DNA from: Caballeronia concitans
GTDB lineage: Bacteria > Pseudomonadota > Gammaproteobacteria > Burkholderiales > Burkholderiaceae
Length of the DNA stretch: 64,000 nucleotides
Assembly: GCF_001544615.1 (NCBI RefSeq)
Contig: NZ_FCNV02000001.1
Location: 558,001 to 622,000, forward strand
Reading direction: 5' to 3'
Positions 37,950 through 47,086 of the stretch are shown piece after piece. Position 1 is the first letter of the stretch, and each line of letters begins with the position of its first letter. A model generated the notes under the pieces. That model did not search any database and was not told where the DNA came from. It worked only from the letters and a program-made list of their open reading frames with translations. Made by a program: the position numbers and the translations under genes.

Positions 37950-38849
37950 TTCGATGCCCAGTTCCGATTCCACCGCCGCCGTCGTCCTTATCTCGTCGAT
38001 CTTCAGCGCCGAGCCGACGCAAGCCTTCGCGAGCGGCTCCGCCGCTTTCTTCGCCACCGCCTCCGGCACCGGAATGTTCACCGTCCGCGCGAGCGCGCCT
38101 TGCTGGAACATCGCGAGATCGCCGGGCGCGAAGCGCGTCCAGATTTCGTTGTCCGTGAGCGGCGACGTGGCGATCACCGCGACGCGATCTTCCGGCGTCG
38201 TGTACTTCGCGAAGTCGATGGACATGTCCGCGTCGATCAGATGCGCCGTCGAGAACGGCCAGCTTCTAACCAGATAGTACAAATGCGTCGAGCAGTGGGA
38301 GAAGAGCGCCTGTCCGTTCGACATCAGGAAATTGAAGACGCCGTACTGCGTGATGTCGCGCGTGAGCGTGGCGAGGGCATCGAAGAGTTCGTCGAGCGGC
38401 GGCTGCGATTGCGGAAACGCGCTGCGCAAGCCTTGCAGCAGCGCGCAAAAGGCGAGTTCGCTGTCCGTCGTGCCGACCGGCTGATACACGCCCGTCAGTT
38501 CGGGCGCGTGGCCGTTCAGGTCGCCGTTATGCGCGAAAATCCAGTGCCGTCCCCACAATTCGCGCATGAACGGATGGCAATTCTCGAGCAGGATATGCCC
38601 CTGCGTCGCCTTGCGAATATGCGCGATGGTGTTCTTCGACTTGATCGGATAGCGCTTCACCATCTCCGCGAGCGGCGAACTGGCGGACGACTGATGATCG
38701 ATGAAAAGCCTGCACGCCTTGTCCTCGAAGAACGCGATCCCCCAGCCGTCCGCGTGGTGATCCGTCATTCCGCCGCGCGCCGCGAAGCCGGTGAACGAGA
38801 AGGTCACGTCGGTCGGTTCGGCGCAATTCATTCCGAGAAGTTGGCACAT
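37947..38849 (-). CDS. Class II glutamine amidotransferase (YafJ-like)
   Basis: A 300-residue protein with an N-terminal nucleophile glutaminase domain: the chain starts MCQLLGMNCA, so C2 becomes the catalytic residue after Met removal, and HHADGWGIAFF (about 30-40), KNTIAHIRKATQG and the HNGDLNG oxyanion segment are in place. No synthetase domain follows, so it is a stand-alone amidotransferase like Escherichia coli YafJ, whose acceptor is unknown. It converges on gltL and is divergent from pyrC. Confidence 0.92.
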   Translation of the reverse strand: MCQLLGMNCAEPTDVTFSFTGFAARGGMTDHHADGWGIAFFEDKACRLFIDHQSSASSPLAEMVKRYPIKSKNTIAHIRKATQGHILLENCHPFMRELWGRHWIFAHNGDLNGHAPELTGVYQPVGTTDSELAFCALLQGLRSAFPQSQPPLDELFDALATLTRDITQYGVFNFLMSNGQALFSHCSTHLYYLVRSWPFSTAHLIDADMSIDFAKYTTPEDRVAVIATSPLTDNEIWTRFAPGDLAMFQQGALARTVNIPVPEAVAKKAAEPLAKACVGSALKIDEIRTTAAVESELGIE

Positions 38850-39076
38850 TTGCTTCAGGCAGACGGGCTAAGGCCGTGGGGCCGGGTTGATACAATACGT
38901 CCGACAAGCATATCACCCGGGCCTCTTCGAAAAAATCGAACGACGCCCGCGCCAGCCGCGCGTTGTGCGATTTCCACGGCGATTTTTTCCGGTGCGCGCG
39001 GCCTTCGAAGCGCAGTTTCGGCGCATCCTGCTTGCGGTTTGCTTACCTCTTCCAACGTCTTCGCCGTCACCACGCC

Positions 39077-40147
39077 ATGTCCGCCCATTCCGCTTCGAAC
39101 TCGACCCTGACATTCGCCCGTCCCGACGACTGGCACCTTCACGTGCGCGACGGCGCGACGCTCGCCGCCGTCCTGCCGCACACCGCGCGCCAGTTCGGTC
39201 GCGCGATCATCATGCCGAACCTTAAGCCGCCCGTGACGACCACGGAGATGGCCGCGGCGTACCGCGAGCGCATTCTCGCGGCGCTGCCGAAGGACGGCGC
39301 GGCGGCGCGTTTCGAGCCGCTGATGACGCTCTATCTGACCGACAACACGCCGCCCGAAGAGATCCATCGCGCGCGTGAAAGCGGCTTCGTGCATGGCGTG
39401 AAGCTGTATCCGGCGGGCGCGACGACCAATTCCGACGCGGGCGTGACGGACCTCGCGAAGTGCGCGAAAACGCTCGAAGCGATGCAGGCAAGTGGCGTGC
39501 CGCTGCTCATCCACGGCGAAGTGACCGACGGCGATATCGACGTGTTCGACCGCGAAAAGGTGTTCATCGACCGCGTGATGACGCCGCTGCGCCGCGATTT
39601 TCCGGAACTGAAGGTCGTGTTCGAGCACATCACGACGAAGGACGCCGCCGAGTACGTGCGCGACGCGGAAGGTCCCATCGGCGCGACGATCACCGCGCAT
39701 CACTTGCTGTTCAACCGTAACGCGATGCTCGTCGGTGGCATCCGCCCGCACTATTTCTGCCTGCCGGTGATCAAGCGCGAGACGCATCGCGTGGCGCTGG
39801 TCGAGGCGGCGACGTCGGGCAATCCGCGCTTTTTCCTCGGCACGGACAGCGCGCCGCATCCGAAGGGCCTGAAGGAGCACGCGTGCGGTTGCGCCGGATG
39901 CTACACGGCGCTGCACGCGCTCGAGCTTTACGCCGAAGCATTCGACAAGGCCGGCGCGATCGACAAGCTGGAAGGTTTCGCGAGCTTCCACGGCGCCGAT
40001 TTCTACGGCCTGCCGCGCAGCACGGACACGGTGACGCTTGAGCGCGCATCGTGGACGCTGCCTGCGGAATTCGCAGCCGGCGACACGCAGATCGTTCCGC
40101 TGCGCGGCGGCGAATCGATCGGCTGGCGTTTCGTCGACGGGAATTGA
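39077..40147 (+). CDS. pyrC: Dihydroorotase (class II)
   Basis: A 356-residue zinc amidohydrolase for the third step of pyrimidine synthesis, cyclising carbamoyl-aspartate to dihydroorotate. Metal ligands are seen as HLH (H20, H22), the carbamylated lysine K109 in GVKLYPAG, the histidines in LIHGEVTD and FEHITT, and the aspartate in GTDSAPHP. Size and motifs match the shorter Escherichia coli type. ATG 39077 is chosen because [17 protein letters not shown] then starts the family alignment; the longer frame runs through a region with a TACAAT promoter-like hexamer at about 38892. Confidence 0.96.
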   Translation: MSAHSASNSTLTFARPDDWHLHVRDGATLAAVLPHTARQFGRAIIMPNLKPPVTTTEMAAAYRERILAALPKDGAAARFEPLMTLYLTDNTPPEEIHRARESGFVHGVKLYPAGATTNSDAGVTDLAKCAKTLEAMQASGVPLLIHGEVTDGDIDVFDREKVFIDRVMTPLRRDFPELKVVFEHITTKDAAEYVRDAEGPIGATITAHHLLFNRNAMLVGGIRPHYFCLPVIKRETHRVALVEAATSGNPRFFLGTDSAPHPKGLKEHACGCAGCYTALHALELYAEAFDKAGAIDKLEGFASFHGADFYGLPRSTDTVTLERASWTLPAEFAAGDTQIVPLRGGESIGWRFVDGN

Positions 40148-40148
40148 G

Positions 40149-40997
40149 TTGTCGCAGGTGGCGGATGATCGGCACTCGGACGCGCTCGCGCCTTTCCGCG
40201 CAATCGACTGGACGCGTCCGTGGCTCGCGCCGCTCGAATCGCGCGGCAGGCGCTGGCAGGCCGCCGCGCTCGACGGCCACGCGCGCTACCTCGCGCAACT
40301 GAACGACGACGCGTCGAAGGCGGCGCTCGTCACCGGACGCGGCCAGCCGCTCGCCTTCATCGCGCAGGAAGATTTGCCGGCGGACGCATCGTACGAAGCT
40401 CATATCGCGCAAACGGGCTCTGTGCCGACGCGCCACAATCTCCACGATTTCTTCAACGCGCTGATGTGGTTCGAGTTTCCGCGCACGAAGGCGGCGCTGA
40501 ACGCGCGTCAGGCCGATCAGATCGATGCGCTCGGCATCGGTCCGACACGCGGCGGCGTGCGCGACGCGCTCACGCTGTTCGACGAAAACGCGGTGCTCTT
40601 CGCCTGCGCCGAGGCCTCGCTCGCCGATGCGCTGCGCCGCTTCGACTGGCGTGCATTGTTCATCGACGGCCGCGCGTCGTGGGGCGCGCAATGCGAGGCG
40701 CGCATCTTCGGACATGCGCTGCTGGAAAAGCTCGTCGCGCCGTACAAGGCATGCACGGGGCACGCGTGGATCGTCGACGTTCCCGCCGATTATTTCCTCG
40801 CCGACGAACCCACGCGCCGCGCGATGCTCGACGAACGCGTGTCGCGCAGCCTCGACGCCGCGCCGATCCGAAGCCGCGCCTTCGCGCCGCTGCCGGTTCT
40901 GGGCGTGCCAGGCTGGTGGGCGGCGAACGCGTCGCCCGCGTTCTACGACGACACGAGCGTATTCCGTCCGGGCCGCCGCCTGCATCGTCAATGCTAG
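40149..40997 (+). CDS. DUF3025 family protein
   Basis: A roughly 282-residue protein of DUF3025, function unknown. The family segment PTRHNLHDFFNALMWFEFPR.KAALN (about 99-124) is clear. There is no ATG near the pyrC stop; in-frame options are TTG at 40149 and GTG at 40158, with an ACGGGA purine stretch about 8 nt upstream of the TTG. I use the TTG. The gene starts one base after the pyrC stop, so translational coupling is likely. Its TAG stop is part of the TAGAAT -10 hexamer of the RNase P RNA gene. Confidence 0.85.
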   Translation: MSQVADDRHSDALAPFRAIDWTRPWLAPLESRGRRWQAAALDGHARYLAQLNDDASKAALVTGRGQPLAFIAQEDLPADASYEAHIAQTGSVPTRHNLHDFFNALMWFEFPRTKAALNARQADQIDALGIGPTRGGVRDALTLFDENAVLFACAEASLADALRRFDWRALFIDGRASWGAQCEARIFGHALLEKLVAPYKACTGHAWIVDVPADYFLADEPTRRAMLDERVSRSLDAAPIRSRAFAPLPVLGVPGWWAANASPAFYDDTSVFRPGRRLHRQC

Positions 40998-41000
40998 AAT
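40995..41000 (+). promoter_or_regulatory. -10 element of the RNase P RNA gene
   Basis: TAGAAT, about 8-10 bases before the expected RNA 5' end. Its first three bases are the stop codon of the DUF3025 gene. No good -35 was found at the right distance (GC-rich). Confidence 0.65.
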
Positions 41001-41007
41001 CGATGCT

Positions 41008-41425
<418 letters not shown>

Positions 41426-41434
41426 TTCAAAAAG

Positions 41435-41472
41435 AAAGAGCCGGCGTCTTCCCGACGCCGGCTCTTTTTTCT
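41435..41472. terminator. Bidirectional terminator of rnpB and the OsmC gene
   Basis: A perfect 14-bp stem AAAGAGCCGGCGTC / GACGCCGGCTCTTT around TTCCC, then TTT. A and T runs on both sides allow it to act in both directions. Confidence 0.93.
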
Positions 41473-41487
41473 TCCCGTGCGGTTTGC

Positions 41488-41910
41488 TCAGCGCTCGACG
41501 ATATCGAACGAATGCGTCAGCTCCGCCGTTTTCGCGAGCATGATCGACGCCGAGCAGTATTTGTCGTGCGACAGGTTGATCGCGCGCTCGACCGTCGCCG
41601 GATTCAGATTCTTGCCGGTGACCGTGAAATGGAAGTGGATCTTGGTGAACACCTTCGGGTCTTCGCTCGCGCGTTCAGCCTTGAGTGTCACCGAGCAGCC
41701 CTCGATCTCCTGACGGCTCTTTTTCAGGATCATCACGACGTCGTAGGCGGTACAGCCGCCCGTGCCGAGCAAGACCATTTCCATCGGGCGGGGCGCGAGA
41801 TTGCGTCCGCCGCCTTCCGGCGCGCCGTCCATCGCGACGAGGTGACCGCTTCCGGTTTCGGCGGCGAAAGCCATGCCGTCTTGTCCCATCCAGCTAACTT
41901 TACATTCCAT
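41488..41910 (-). CDS. OsmC family peroxiredoxin-like protein
   Basis: A 140-residue OsmC/Ohr-fold protein. Two cysteines expected at the active site are in LLGTGGCTAYDVV (about 67) and SHDKYCSAS (about 120), each in the family position. Members reduce organic or lipid hydroperoxides; this sequence resembles the YhfA subgroup, whose physiological role is less certain. The ATG at 41910 gives the standard MECKVSWMG start; a 14-codon longer reading is possible but unlike the family. It converges on rnpB. Confidence 0.92.
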   Translation of the reverse strand: MECKVSWMGQDGMAFAAETGSGHLVAMDGAPEGGGRNLAPRPMEMVLLGTGGCTAYDVVMILKKSRQEIEGCSVTLKAERASEDPKVFTKIHFHFTVTGKNLNPATVERAINLSHDKYCSASIMLAKTAELTHSFDIVER

Positions 41911-42147
41911 GCTTGGACTCCAGCCGCTTGACACGTGTTTCAGAGGTTTCATTGTAGCGGGTCATGCGTCCGCCGACCGCGCGCGGGTGCGCGCATTCAC
42001 CGGTTGACTGCTGCTATGGCGTGGCAGGCGCAGAGGAGCGGCGGGCTATTCCCATGATTCGAGAAAGGCTTCTAGTCGGCGATTAGCGGCACGGCGCATC
42101 GTAGGTTATTGTTTTTATTGCATTTATGAAGCAGAAGCGCATCTCGT

Positions 42148-42163
42148 AATGTGGGATAACATT
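42148..42163. promoter_or_regulatory. Inverted repeat upstream of the candidate sRNA promoter
   Basis: AATGT-GGGATA-ACATT, centred about 60 nt before the predicted start of the candidate sRNA, a distance typical of activator sites. It follows an AT-rich stretch (about 42100-42140). The rest of 41911-42147 holds only the presumed upstream region of the OsmC gene; I see no gene there. Confidence 0.4.
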
Positions 42164-42180
42164 TCACGATGCAAATCTCC

Positions 42181-42209
42181 TTGCCTCGGCGCACGAGCGT
42201 GCCTATACT
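42181..42209 (+). promoter_or_regulatory. Sigma-70 promoter of the candidate sRNA
   Basis: TTGCCT (42181-42186), a 17-bp spacer, then TATACT (42204-42209). Both hexamers and the spacing are close to consensus. Start of transcription is expected near 42216. Confidence 0.75.
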
Positions 42210-42215
42210 CGGCTC

Positions 42216-42308
42216 ATTGGTTGTCGCAGTCCGACAAATCTACCGTGTCTCCTCCACCTCCTCCTTTGGTGGATTAAACCCGAGCCTCAAGGCGCTCGGG
42301 TTTTTTTT
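42216..42308 (+). ncRNA. Candidate trans-acting sRNA with anti-Shine-Dalgarno loop
   Basis: About 93 nt with three hairpins. Stem 1: TTGTCG/CGACAA (42221-42226 / 42232-42237). Stem 2: TCCACC/GGTGGA (42253-42258 / 42268-42273) presenting the loop TCCTCCTTT, complementary to AGGAGGA. Stem 3: ACCCGAGC/GCTCGGGT (42278-42285 / 42294-42301) followed by eight T, an intrinsic terminator. A good promoter is placed upstream. The layout (CU-rich loop, rho-independent end, intergenic) is that of small RNAs that pair with ribosome-binding sites, such as CCUCCUCC-loop RNAs known in other proteobacteria and CU-rich Burkholderia RNAs. A 109-codon frame across it is rejected. Identity with any named RNA is not claimed. 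Confidence 0.72.
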
Positions 42309-42360
42309 CGTCTGCGCCGTCTGCAAGGGGCGAAGCTGCGAGAACAAGCATCGCAACCCT

Positions 42361-42390
42361 TTGACGCGCCGGGCAATTTCCCGCTATACT
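42361..42390 (+). promoter_or_regulatory. Sigma-70 promoter of rplM-rpsI
   Basis: TTGACG (42361-42366), an 18-bp spacer and TATACT (42385-42390). Expected start about 42397, leaving a leader of about 135 nt before rplM. Confidence 0.8.
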
Positions 42391-42396
42391 TCAAAG

Positions 42397-42531
42397 TTCT
42401 CTTTGCCACAAGCCCGCGAAGAGAAGCCTGTGAGAGCCTGCACGCGCCGTCGAGCGCAGCTCGTCGAGTGCACCTATAAGCAGGACCGAACACGGTAAAA
42501 GCAAAAGGGCGAATCAATTTTTGGATCGATC
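42397..42531 (+). other. Structured 5' leader of rplM
   Basis: About 135 nt with competing pairings: CCTGC (42437-42441) with GCAGG (42480-42484), and TGCAC (42439-42443) with GTGCA (42468-42472). Three bases are shared, so the two stems exclude each other. In Escherichia coli the L13 protein represses rplM-rpsI through the leader; whether this one does so is inference. Confidence 0.45.
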
Positions 42532-42960
42532 ATGAAGACGTTTTCCGCAAAAGCCGAAGAGGTGACGCGCGAATGGTACGTGATTGACGCGACGGATAAG
42601 GTTCTCGGCCGTGTCGCCAGCGAAGTGGCACGCCGTCTTCGCGGCAAGCATAAGCCTGAGTTTACTCCGCACGTCGACACTGGTGATTACATCATCATCA
42701 TCAACGCCGGCAAGCTGAAGGTCACGGGCAACAAGACCACGGACAAGAAGTACTATCGTCACTCGGGCTACCCGGGCGGCATTTATGAAACGACGTTCGG
42801 CAAGATGCAAGAGCGCTTCCCGGGCCGCGCGCTCGAGAAGGCAGTGAAGGGCATGCTGCCGAAGGGTCCGCTCGGCTACGCGATGATCAAGAAGCTGAAG
42901 GTCTACGCCGAAGCAACGCATCCGCATACGGCTCAACAGCCTAAAGCGCTCGAGATCTAA
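42532..42960 (+). CDS. rplM: 50S ribosomal protein L13
   Basis: A 142-residue L13 protein, of normal length. Family features are [19 protein letters not shown] near the start, [18 protein letters not shown] and YRHSGYPGG in the middle and [18 protein letters not shown] near the end. It binds 23S rRNA early in 50S assembly. It is followed 11 nt later by rpsI in the universal rplM-rpsI pair; the leader upstream is structured. Confidence 0.98.
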   Translation: MKTFSAKAEEVTREWYVIDATDKVLGRVASEVARRLRGKHKPEFTPHVDTGDYIIIINAGKLKVTGNKTTDKKYYRHSGYPGGIYETTFGKMQERFPGRALEKAVKGMLPKGPLGYAMIKKLKVYAEATHPHTAQQPKALEI

Positions 42961-42971
42961 GGGGAGCCCAC

Positions 42972-43364
42972 ATGATCGGTAACTGGAACTACGGTACGGG
43001 CCGCCGCAAGAGCGCCGTCGCTCGTGTCTTCATCAAGTCGGGCAAGGGCGAGATCATCGTCAACGGCAAGCCCATCGCCGACTATTTCTCGCGTGAAACG
43101 TCGCTGATGATCGTGCGTCAGCCGCTGGAACTCACGAACCACGCCACCACGTTCGACATCAAAGTCAACGTGAACGGCGGCGGCGAAACGGGTCAGGCAG
43201 GCGCGGTTCGCCACGGCATCACCCGCGCGCTGATGGACTACGACGCAACGCTCAAGTCGCAACTGTCGAACGCAGGCTTCGTCACCCGCGACGCGCGTGA
43301 AGTGGAACGTAAGAAGGTCGGTTTCCACAAGGCACGCCGCAGGAAGCAATTCTCGAAGCGTTAA
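42972..43364 (+). CDS. rpsI: 30S ribosomal protein S9
   Basis: A 130-residue S9 protein with [14 protein letters not shown] near the N terminus and the basic C-terminal tail [10 protein letters not shown], which reaches the P-site tRNA on the ribosome. A GGGGAG ribosome-binding site stands before the ATG. Second gene of the rplM operon; hairpins at 43384-43400 and 43419-43453 close the transcript. Confidence 0.98.
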   Translation: MIGNWNYGTGRRKSAVARVFIKSGKGEIIVNGKPIADYFSRETSLMIVRQPLELTNHATTFDIKVNVNGGGETGQAGAVRHGITRALMDYDATLKSQLSNAGFVTRDAREVERKKVGFHKARRRKQFSKR

Positions 43365-43418
43365 GCGCTTCGGCATCGCGTGGAGCCGGAAACTCCGGCT
43401 TCGAAGCGAAGCTGCCGC

Positions 43419-43458
43419 AAAAGCCGCCCGCACTGCACGTGCCGGCGGCTTTTGTTTT
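43419..43458 (+). terminator. Terminator after rpsI
   Basis: AAAAGCCGCC / GGCGGCTTTT with a second pairing inside (GCAC/GTGC), followed by TTTGTTTTT. A smaller hairpin, AGCCGGA-AAC-TCCGGCT, precedes it at 43384-43400. Confidence 0.85.
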
Positions 43459-43576
43459 TGTGCCGGCGTTGGCGCGCTGTGTCGAAATTGCATATAGCCT
43501 CTTGATTACATGGGCATTCGGCACGATTTTGAGATCAGCCCTACAATGGTGGCTAGAAGCCAATTGGAGAATTCGC

Positions 43577-43942
43577 ATGAGCGCTGTCAGCGACACCCCC
43601 ACGACCGAAATGCCGATGCCCTTCGTCTTCACCGACGCGGCTGCGGAGAAGGTCAAGCAATTGATCGACGAAGAAGGCAATCCGGATCTGAAGCTGCGCG
43701 TGTTCGTGCAAGGCGGCGGATGCTCGGGTTTCCAGTACGGTTTCACGTTTGACGAAGCGGTCAACGAGGACGACACCGTGATGGACAAGAGCGGCGTGCA
43801 ATTGCTCGTCGATTCGATGAGCTATCAGTACCTCGTCGGCGCGGAGATCGACTATAAGGACGACCTCAACGGCGCCCAGTTCGTGATCAAGAATCCGAAC
43901 GCGACGACGACTTGCGGCTGCGGTTCGTCGTTTTCGGTCTGA
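43577..43942 (+). CDS. erpA: Iron-sulfur cluster insertion protein ErpA
   Basis: A 121-residue A-type Fe-S carrier. Its three conserved cysteines are C49 (QGGGCSGF), C113 and C115 (TTCGCGSSF). It delivers [4Fe-4S] clusters to apo-enzymes such as those of isoprenoid synthesis and respiration. The acidic, Asp/Glu-rich centre is typical of ErpA as opposed to IscA. ATG 43577 has GGAG upstream; an in-frame upstream extension is rejected. A TACAAT hexamer at 43542-43547 is a possible -10. It ends at a UUCG-loop terminator. Confidence 0.95.
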   Translation: MSAVSDTPTTEMPMPFVFTDAAAEKVKQLIDEEGNPDLKLRVFVQGGGCSGFQYGFTFDEAVNEDDTVMDKSGVQLLVDSMSYQYLVGAEIDYKDDLNGAQFVIKNPNATTTCGCGSSFSV

Positions 43943-43963
43943 GCGGGAACCGAAGCATCAAAG

Positions 43964-43992
43964 AAAAACGGAGCCTTCGGGCTCCGTTTTTC
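43964..43992. terminator. Bidirectional terminator between erpA and anmK
   Basis: A perfect 12-bp stem AAAAACGGAGCC / GGCTCCGTTTTT with a TTCG tetraloop. Placed between convergent genes and symmetrical, it serves both strands. Confidence 0.94.
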
Positions 43993-44013
43993 GTTTTCGG
44001 ACGCAAAAACGCG

Positions 44014-45165
44014 TCAATGCGGATAGATGGCGCCGAGCACGCGCTCCCCAGCCGCACCCGTCACCGCCGCCAGGTTGCCCGGCTCGCGGGCGACGCAACG
44101 CATCGCCAGCCACGCGAACGCGAACGCTTCGACTTGCTGCGGCGGCACGCCGAGCGCTTCGGTCGTCATGACGGGCACGCCCGACACGCCGCTTTCGTTC
44201 AGCGCCTGCTCGAGCATCTTCAGCAGCACGGGATTGCGCGCGCCGCCGCCGCACACGTAGACCGCGCGCGCGTCGGAGGCGTGGCGCTCGATTTCCCGCG
44301 CGACCGTCGTGGCCGTGAGCGCGGTGAGCGTCGCCTGGACATCGGCGGGAGCGAGATTCGTGAACGCCGCGAGTTTCGCATCGAGCCACGCCGGGTTGAA
44401 CAGGTCGCGCCCGGTGCTCTTCGGCGGCGCTTCTTCGAAAAACGGCTCGTCCAGCAGCGCATTCAATAGCGGACGATTCACCTCGCCACTCGCCGCGAAC
44501 TTCCCGCCGTCGTCATAAGGCCGTTGCAAATGCCGATGCGCCCACTCGTCGAGCAGCGCGTTCGCCGGGCCGCAGTCGAAGCCGCGCACCGCGCCGCTCG
44601 CCGCGAGAATCGTGATATTGCTGATGCCGCCCAGATTGCAGACGACGCGCGTTTCATTCTTCGCACCGAAAATCGTCGCATGAAACGCCGGCACGAGCGG
44701 CGCGCCCTGACCGCCGGCGGCGACGTCGCGGCTGCGGAAATCCGCGATCACGTCGATGTTCGTCATTTCCGCGAGCAGCGCCGGATTGTTGATCTGCCGC
44801 GTGTAACCCTTCTCCGGCCGATGCCGCACCGTCTGCCCGTGCACGCCGATCGCGCGCACTTTCGACGCCGAATACCCGCTCATGCTCTGCAGTTCGTGGC
44901 AGCAGACGGCATAGCGCGTGGCGAGGGCGTTGGCGGCGAGCGCCTCGCGTTCAAGTTCGTTGTCGCCCGAGGCTTGCAGCGCGAAGAGGGCGTCGCGCAG
45001 GCCTTGGGAAAACGAAACGTGCGCCTCGCCGAGCACGACGGGCGGCTTGCCGGTGGCGAACTGCACCGCGACGCCGTCGACGCCGTCCATGCTCGTGCCG
45101 GACATCAGACCGAAGTAGACGCCGTCCGCCTTGCCGGTTTCGATTGCTTCGGCTTTCTTCCCCAC
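44014..45165 (-). CDS. anmK: Anhydro-N-acetylmuramic acid kinase
   Basis: A 383-residue sugar kinase of the ASKHA fold. [15 protein letters not shown] (about 18-32) is the phosphate-binding loop with the catalytic aspartate; [34 protein letters not shown] and [12 protein letters not shown] are the remaining family blocks. It hydrolyses and phosphorylates 1,6-anhydro-MurNAc to MurNAc-6-phosphate in peptidoglycan recycling. In many betaproteobacteria it lies beside erpA and tyrS, as here. It is divergent from tyrS. Confidence 0.96.
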   Translation of the reverse strand: MGKKAEAIETGKADGVYFGLMSGTSMDGVDGVAVQFATGKPPVVLGEAHVSFSQGLRDALFALQASGDNELEREALAANALATRYAVCCHELQSMSGYSASKVRAIGVHGQTVRHRPEKGYTRQINNPALLAEMTNIDVIADFRSRDVAAGGQGAPLVPAFHATIFGAKNETRVVCNLGGISNITILAASGAVRGFDCGPANALLDEWAHRHLQRPYDDGGKFAASGEVNRPLLNALLDEPFFEEAPPKSTGRDLFNPAWLDAKLAAFTNLAPADVQATLTALTATTVAREIERHASDARAVYVCGGGARNPVLLKMLEQALNESGVSGVPVMTTEALGVPPQQVEAFAFAWLAMRCVAREPGNLAAVTGAAGERVLGAIYPH

Positions 45166-45389
45166 GTTGCTCTCCTCGTCGATGCGCGTCCGTCAAGCCG
45201 CGATTATCCGCGCAACCGGGGCGCGCGTTAAGACACGTCTGCACGTTTCGCGGACGACTGCCGCGCTCGGGAACGGCACGGAAGGGCACGTCATCGCGTA
45301 AAATCCTGTGCCTGAACAAGCCTTTGCGCGCGATCCGTACATCCCGCGCCGCGAGGCATTGCATCCATTACACATCACAAGCCGCAAGC

Positions 45390-46646
45390 ATGACCACAGA
45401 CTCCAACGCTTCATCCGCGTCCGCCGAGAAGGCCTTTCCGATCACCGACGACGTGCGCGCCGCGCTCGCCATCGCCAAGCGCGGCTGCGACGAACTGCTG
45501 ATCGAAGAGGAATTCGCGCAGAAGCTCGCGAGGAGCGCCGCGACGGGCAAGCCGCTGCGCATCAAGCTCGGCCTCGATCCGACCGCGCCGGACATCCACA
45601 TCGGCCATACGGTCGTGCTGAACAAGATGCGCCAGTTGCAGGATCTCGGCCATCAGGTGATCTTTCTGATCGGCGATTTCACGTCCCTGATCGGCGATCC
45701 GTCCGGCCGCAACGCCACGCGCCCGCCGCTCACGCGCGAACAGATCGAAACGAACGCGAAGACGTATTTCGAGCAGGCCGCGCTCGTGCTCGACCGCGAA
45801 AAGACCGAAATCCGCTACAACAGCGAATGGTCGATGCCGCTCGGCGCCGACGGCATGATCAAGCTCGCATCGCGCTACACGGTCGCGCGCATTCTGGAAC
45901 GCGAGGATTTCACCAAGCGCTTCCAGAGCGGCGTGCCCATTTCGATCCACGAATTCCTGTATCCGCTGATGCAGGGTTACGACTCGGTCGCGCTCAACGC
46001 CGATCTCGAACTCGGCGGCACGGACCAGAAGTTCAACTTGCTCGTCGGCCGCGAATTGCAGAAGCAATACGGCCAGGAACAGCAATGCATCTTGACGATG
46101 CCGCTGCTCGAAGGTCTCGATGGCGTCGAGAAGATGTCGAAGTCGAAGAACAACTACATCGGCATCAGCGAGAAACCGACGGACATGTTCGGCAAGCTCA
46201 TGAGCATCTCCGACGTGCTGATGTGGCGTTACTTCGAACTGCTGTCGTTCCGCAGCATCGAGGAGATCGCGCGTTTCAGGCAGGAAGCGGAAGGCGGCCG
46301 CAATCCGCGCGACTTCAAGGTGATGCTCGCGCAGGAAATCGTCGCGCGCTTTCACTCTCAGGCGGACGCGGAACGCGCGCTCGAGGACTTCAACCATCGC
46401 GCGAAGGGCGGCGTGCCGGACGATATCGCGTCGGTCACGCTGGCGGGCGCGCCGCTCGCCATCGGCCAGTTGCTGAAGCAGGCGGGCCTCGTGCCGTCGA
46501 CGAGCGAAGCGCTGCGCAACATCGAGCAGGGCGGCGTGAAGATCGACGGCGCGACCGTCTCCGACAAGAGCCTCAAGGTCGACGCGGGCGAGTTCGTCGT
46601 GCAGGTCGGCAAGCGCCGCTTCGCGCGCGTCACGCTGACCGCATGA
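45390..46646 (+). CDS. tyrS: Tyrosine--tRNA ligase
   Basis: A 418-residue class I synthetase. The ATP site motifs are HIGH (70-73) and KMSKS (248-252), and the C-terminal S4 RNA-binding domain covers about 355-418 ([19 protein letters not shown]). The N-terminal extension of about 20 residues is Ser/Ala-rich. It joins tyrosine to tRNA-Tyr. The start used is ATG 45390; upstream in-frame codons extend into non-homologous sequence. A TAAAAT hexamer at 45299-45304 may be the -10. The stop overlaps the dtd start by 4 nt. Confidence 0.97.
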   Translation: MTTDSNASSASAEKAFPITDDVRAALAIAKRGCDELLIEEEFAQKLARSAATGKPLRIKLGLDPTAPDIHIGHTVVLNKMRQLQDLGHQVIFLIGDFTSLIGDPSGRNATRPPLTREQIETNAKTYFEQAALVLDREKTEIRYNSEWSMPLGADGMIKLASRYTVARILEREDFTKRFQSGVPISIHEFLYPLMQGYDSVALNADLELGGTDQKFNLLVGRELQKQYGQEQQCILTMPLLEGLDGVEKMSKSKNNYIGISEKPTDMFGKLMSISDVLMWRYFELLSFRSIEEIARFRQEAEGGRNPRDFKVMLAQEIVARFHSQADAERALEDFNHRAKGGVPDDIASVTLAGAPLAIGQLLKQAGLVPSTSEALRNIEQGGVKIDGATVSDKSLKVDAGEFVVQVGKRRFARVTLTA

Positions 46647-47086
46647 TCGCGCTCATTCAGCGCGTGCGGCGCGCGGACGTGCGCGTCGGCGACCGTGTGA
46701 CCGGCGCGATCGATGCGGGCCTGCTCGCGCTGGTCTGCGCCGAACGCGGCGACAACGAAGCTGCCGCCGACAAGCTGCTCGCCAAAATGCTCGCGTATCG
46801 CGTGTTCAGCGACGCCGCGGGCAAGATGAATCTGTCGGTGCAGAACGTCGAAGGCGGCCTGCTGCTGGTGTCGCAATTCACGCTTGCCGCCGATACGTCG
46901 AGCGGCTTGCGCCCGAGCTTCACGCCCGCTGCGCCGCCCGACGAAGGCAAGCGGCTCTTCGATTACTTCGTGCGCGAGGCGCGGGCGAAGCATCCCATTG
47001 TCGAGACGGGAGAATTCGGCGCCGACATGCAGGTGTCGCTCGTCAACGACGGCCCCGTTACTTTCTGGCTTCAGGTACGTCCATGA
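46643..47086 (+). CDS. dtd: D-aminoacyl-tRNA deacylase
   Basis: A 147-residue DTD. The two active-site motifs SQFTL (77-81) and GPVT (137-140, holding the Gly-cisPro element) are intact. It removes D-amino acids, notably D-tyrosine, mischarged on tRNA. The start overlaps the tyrS stop and the end overlaps the next gene's start by 4 nt, so tyrS, dtd and the phosphatase are coupled; pairing with TyrRS makes functional sense, since that enzyme can charge D-Tyr. Confidence 0.96.
   Translation: MIALIQRVRRADVRVGDRVTGAIDAGLLALVCAERGDNEAAADKLLAKMLAYRVFSDAAGKMNLSVQNVEGGLLLVSQFTLAADTSSGLRPSFTPAAPPDEGKRLFDYFVREARAKHPIVETGEFGADMQVSLVNDGPVTFWLQVRP

Noticed and set aside
42147-42168. CRP-type site TGTGG...TTCACG upstream of the sRNA
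   Set aside because: The two half-sites are separated by 9 instead of 6 bases, so it does not match the CRP consensus; only the AATGT/ACATT inverted repeat is kept as a weak candidate.
42169-42498. 109-codon frame across the candidate sRNA and rplM promoter
   Set aside because: No ribosome-binding site, low-information translation, and it runs through a promoter, a terminator and a second promoter.
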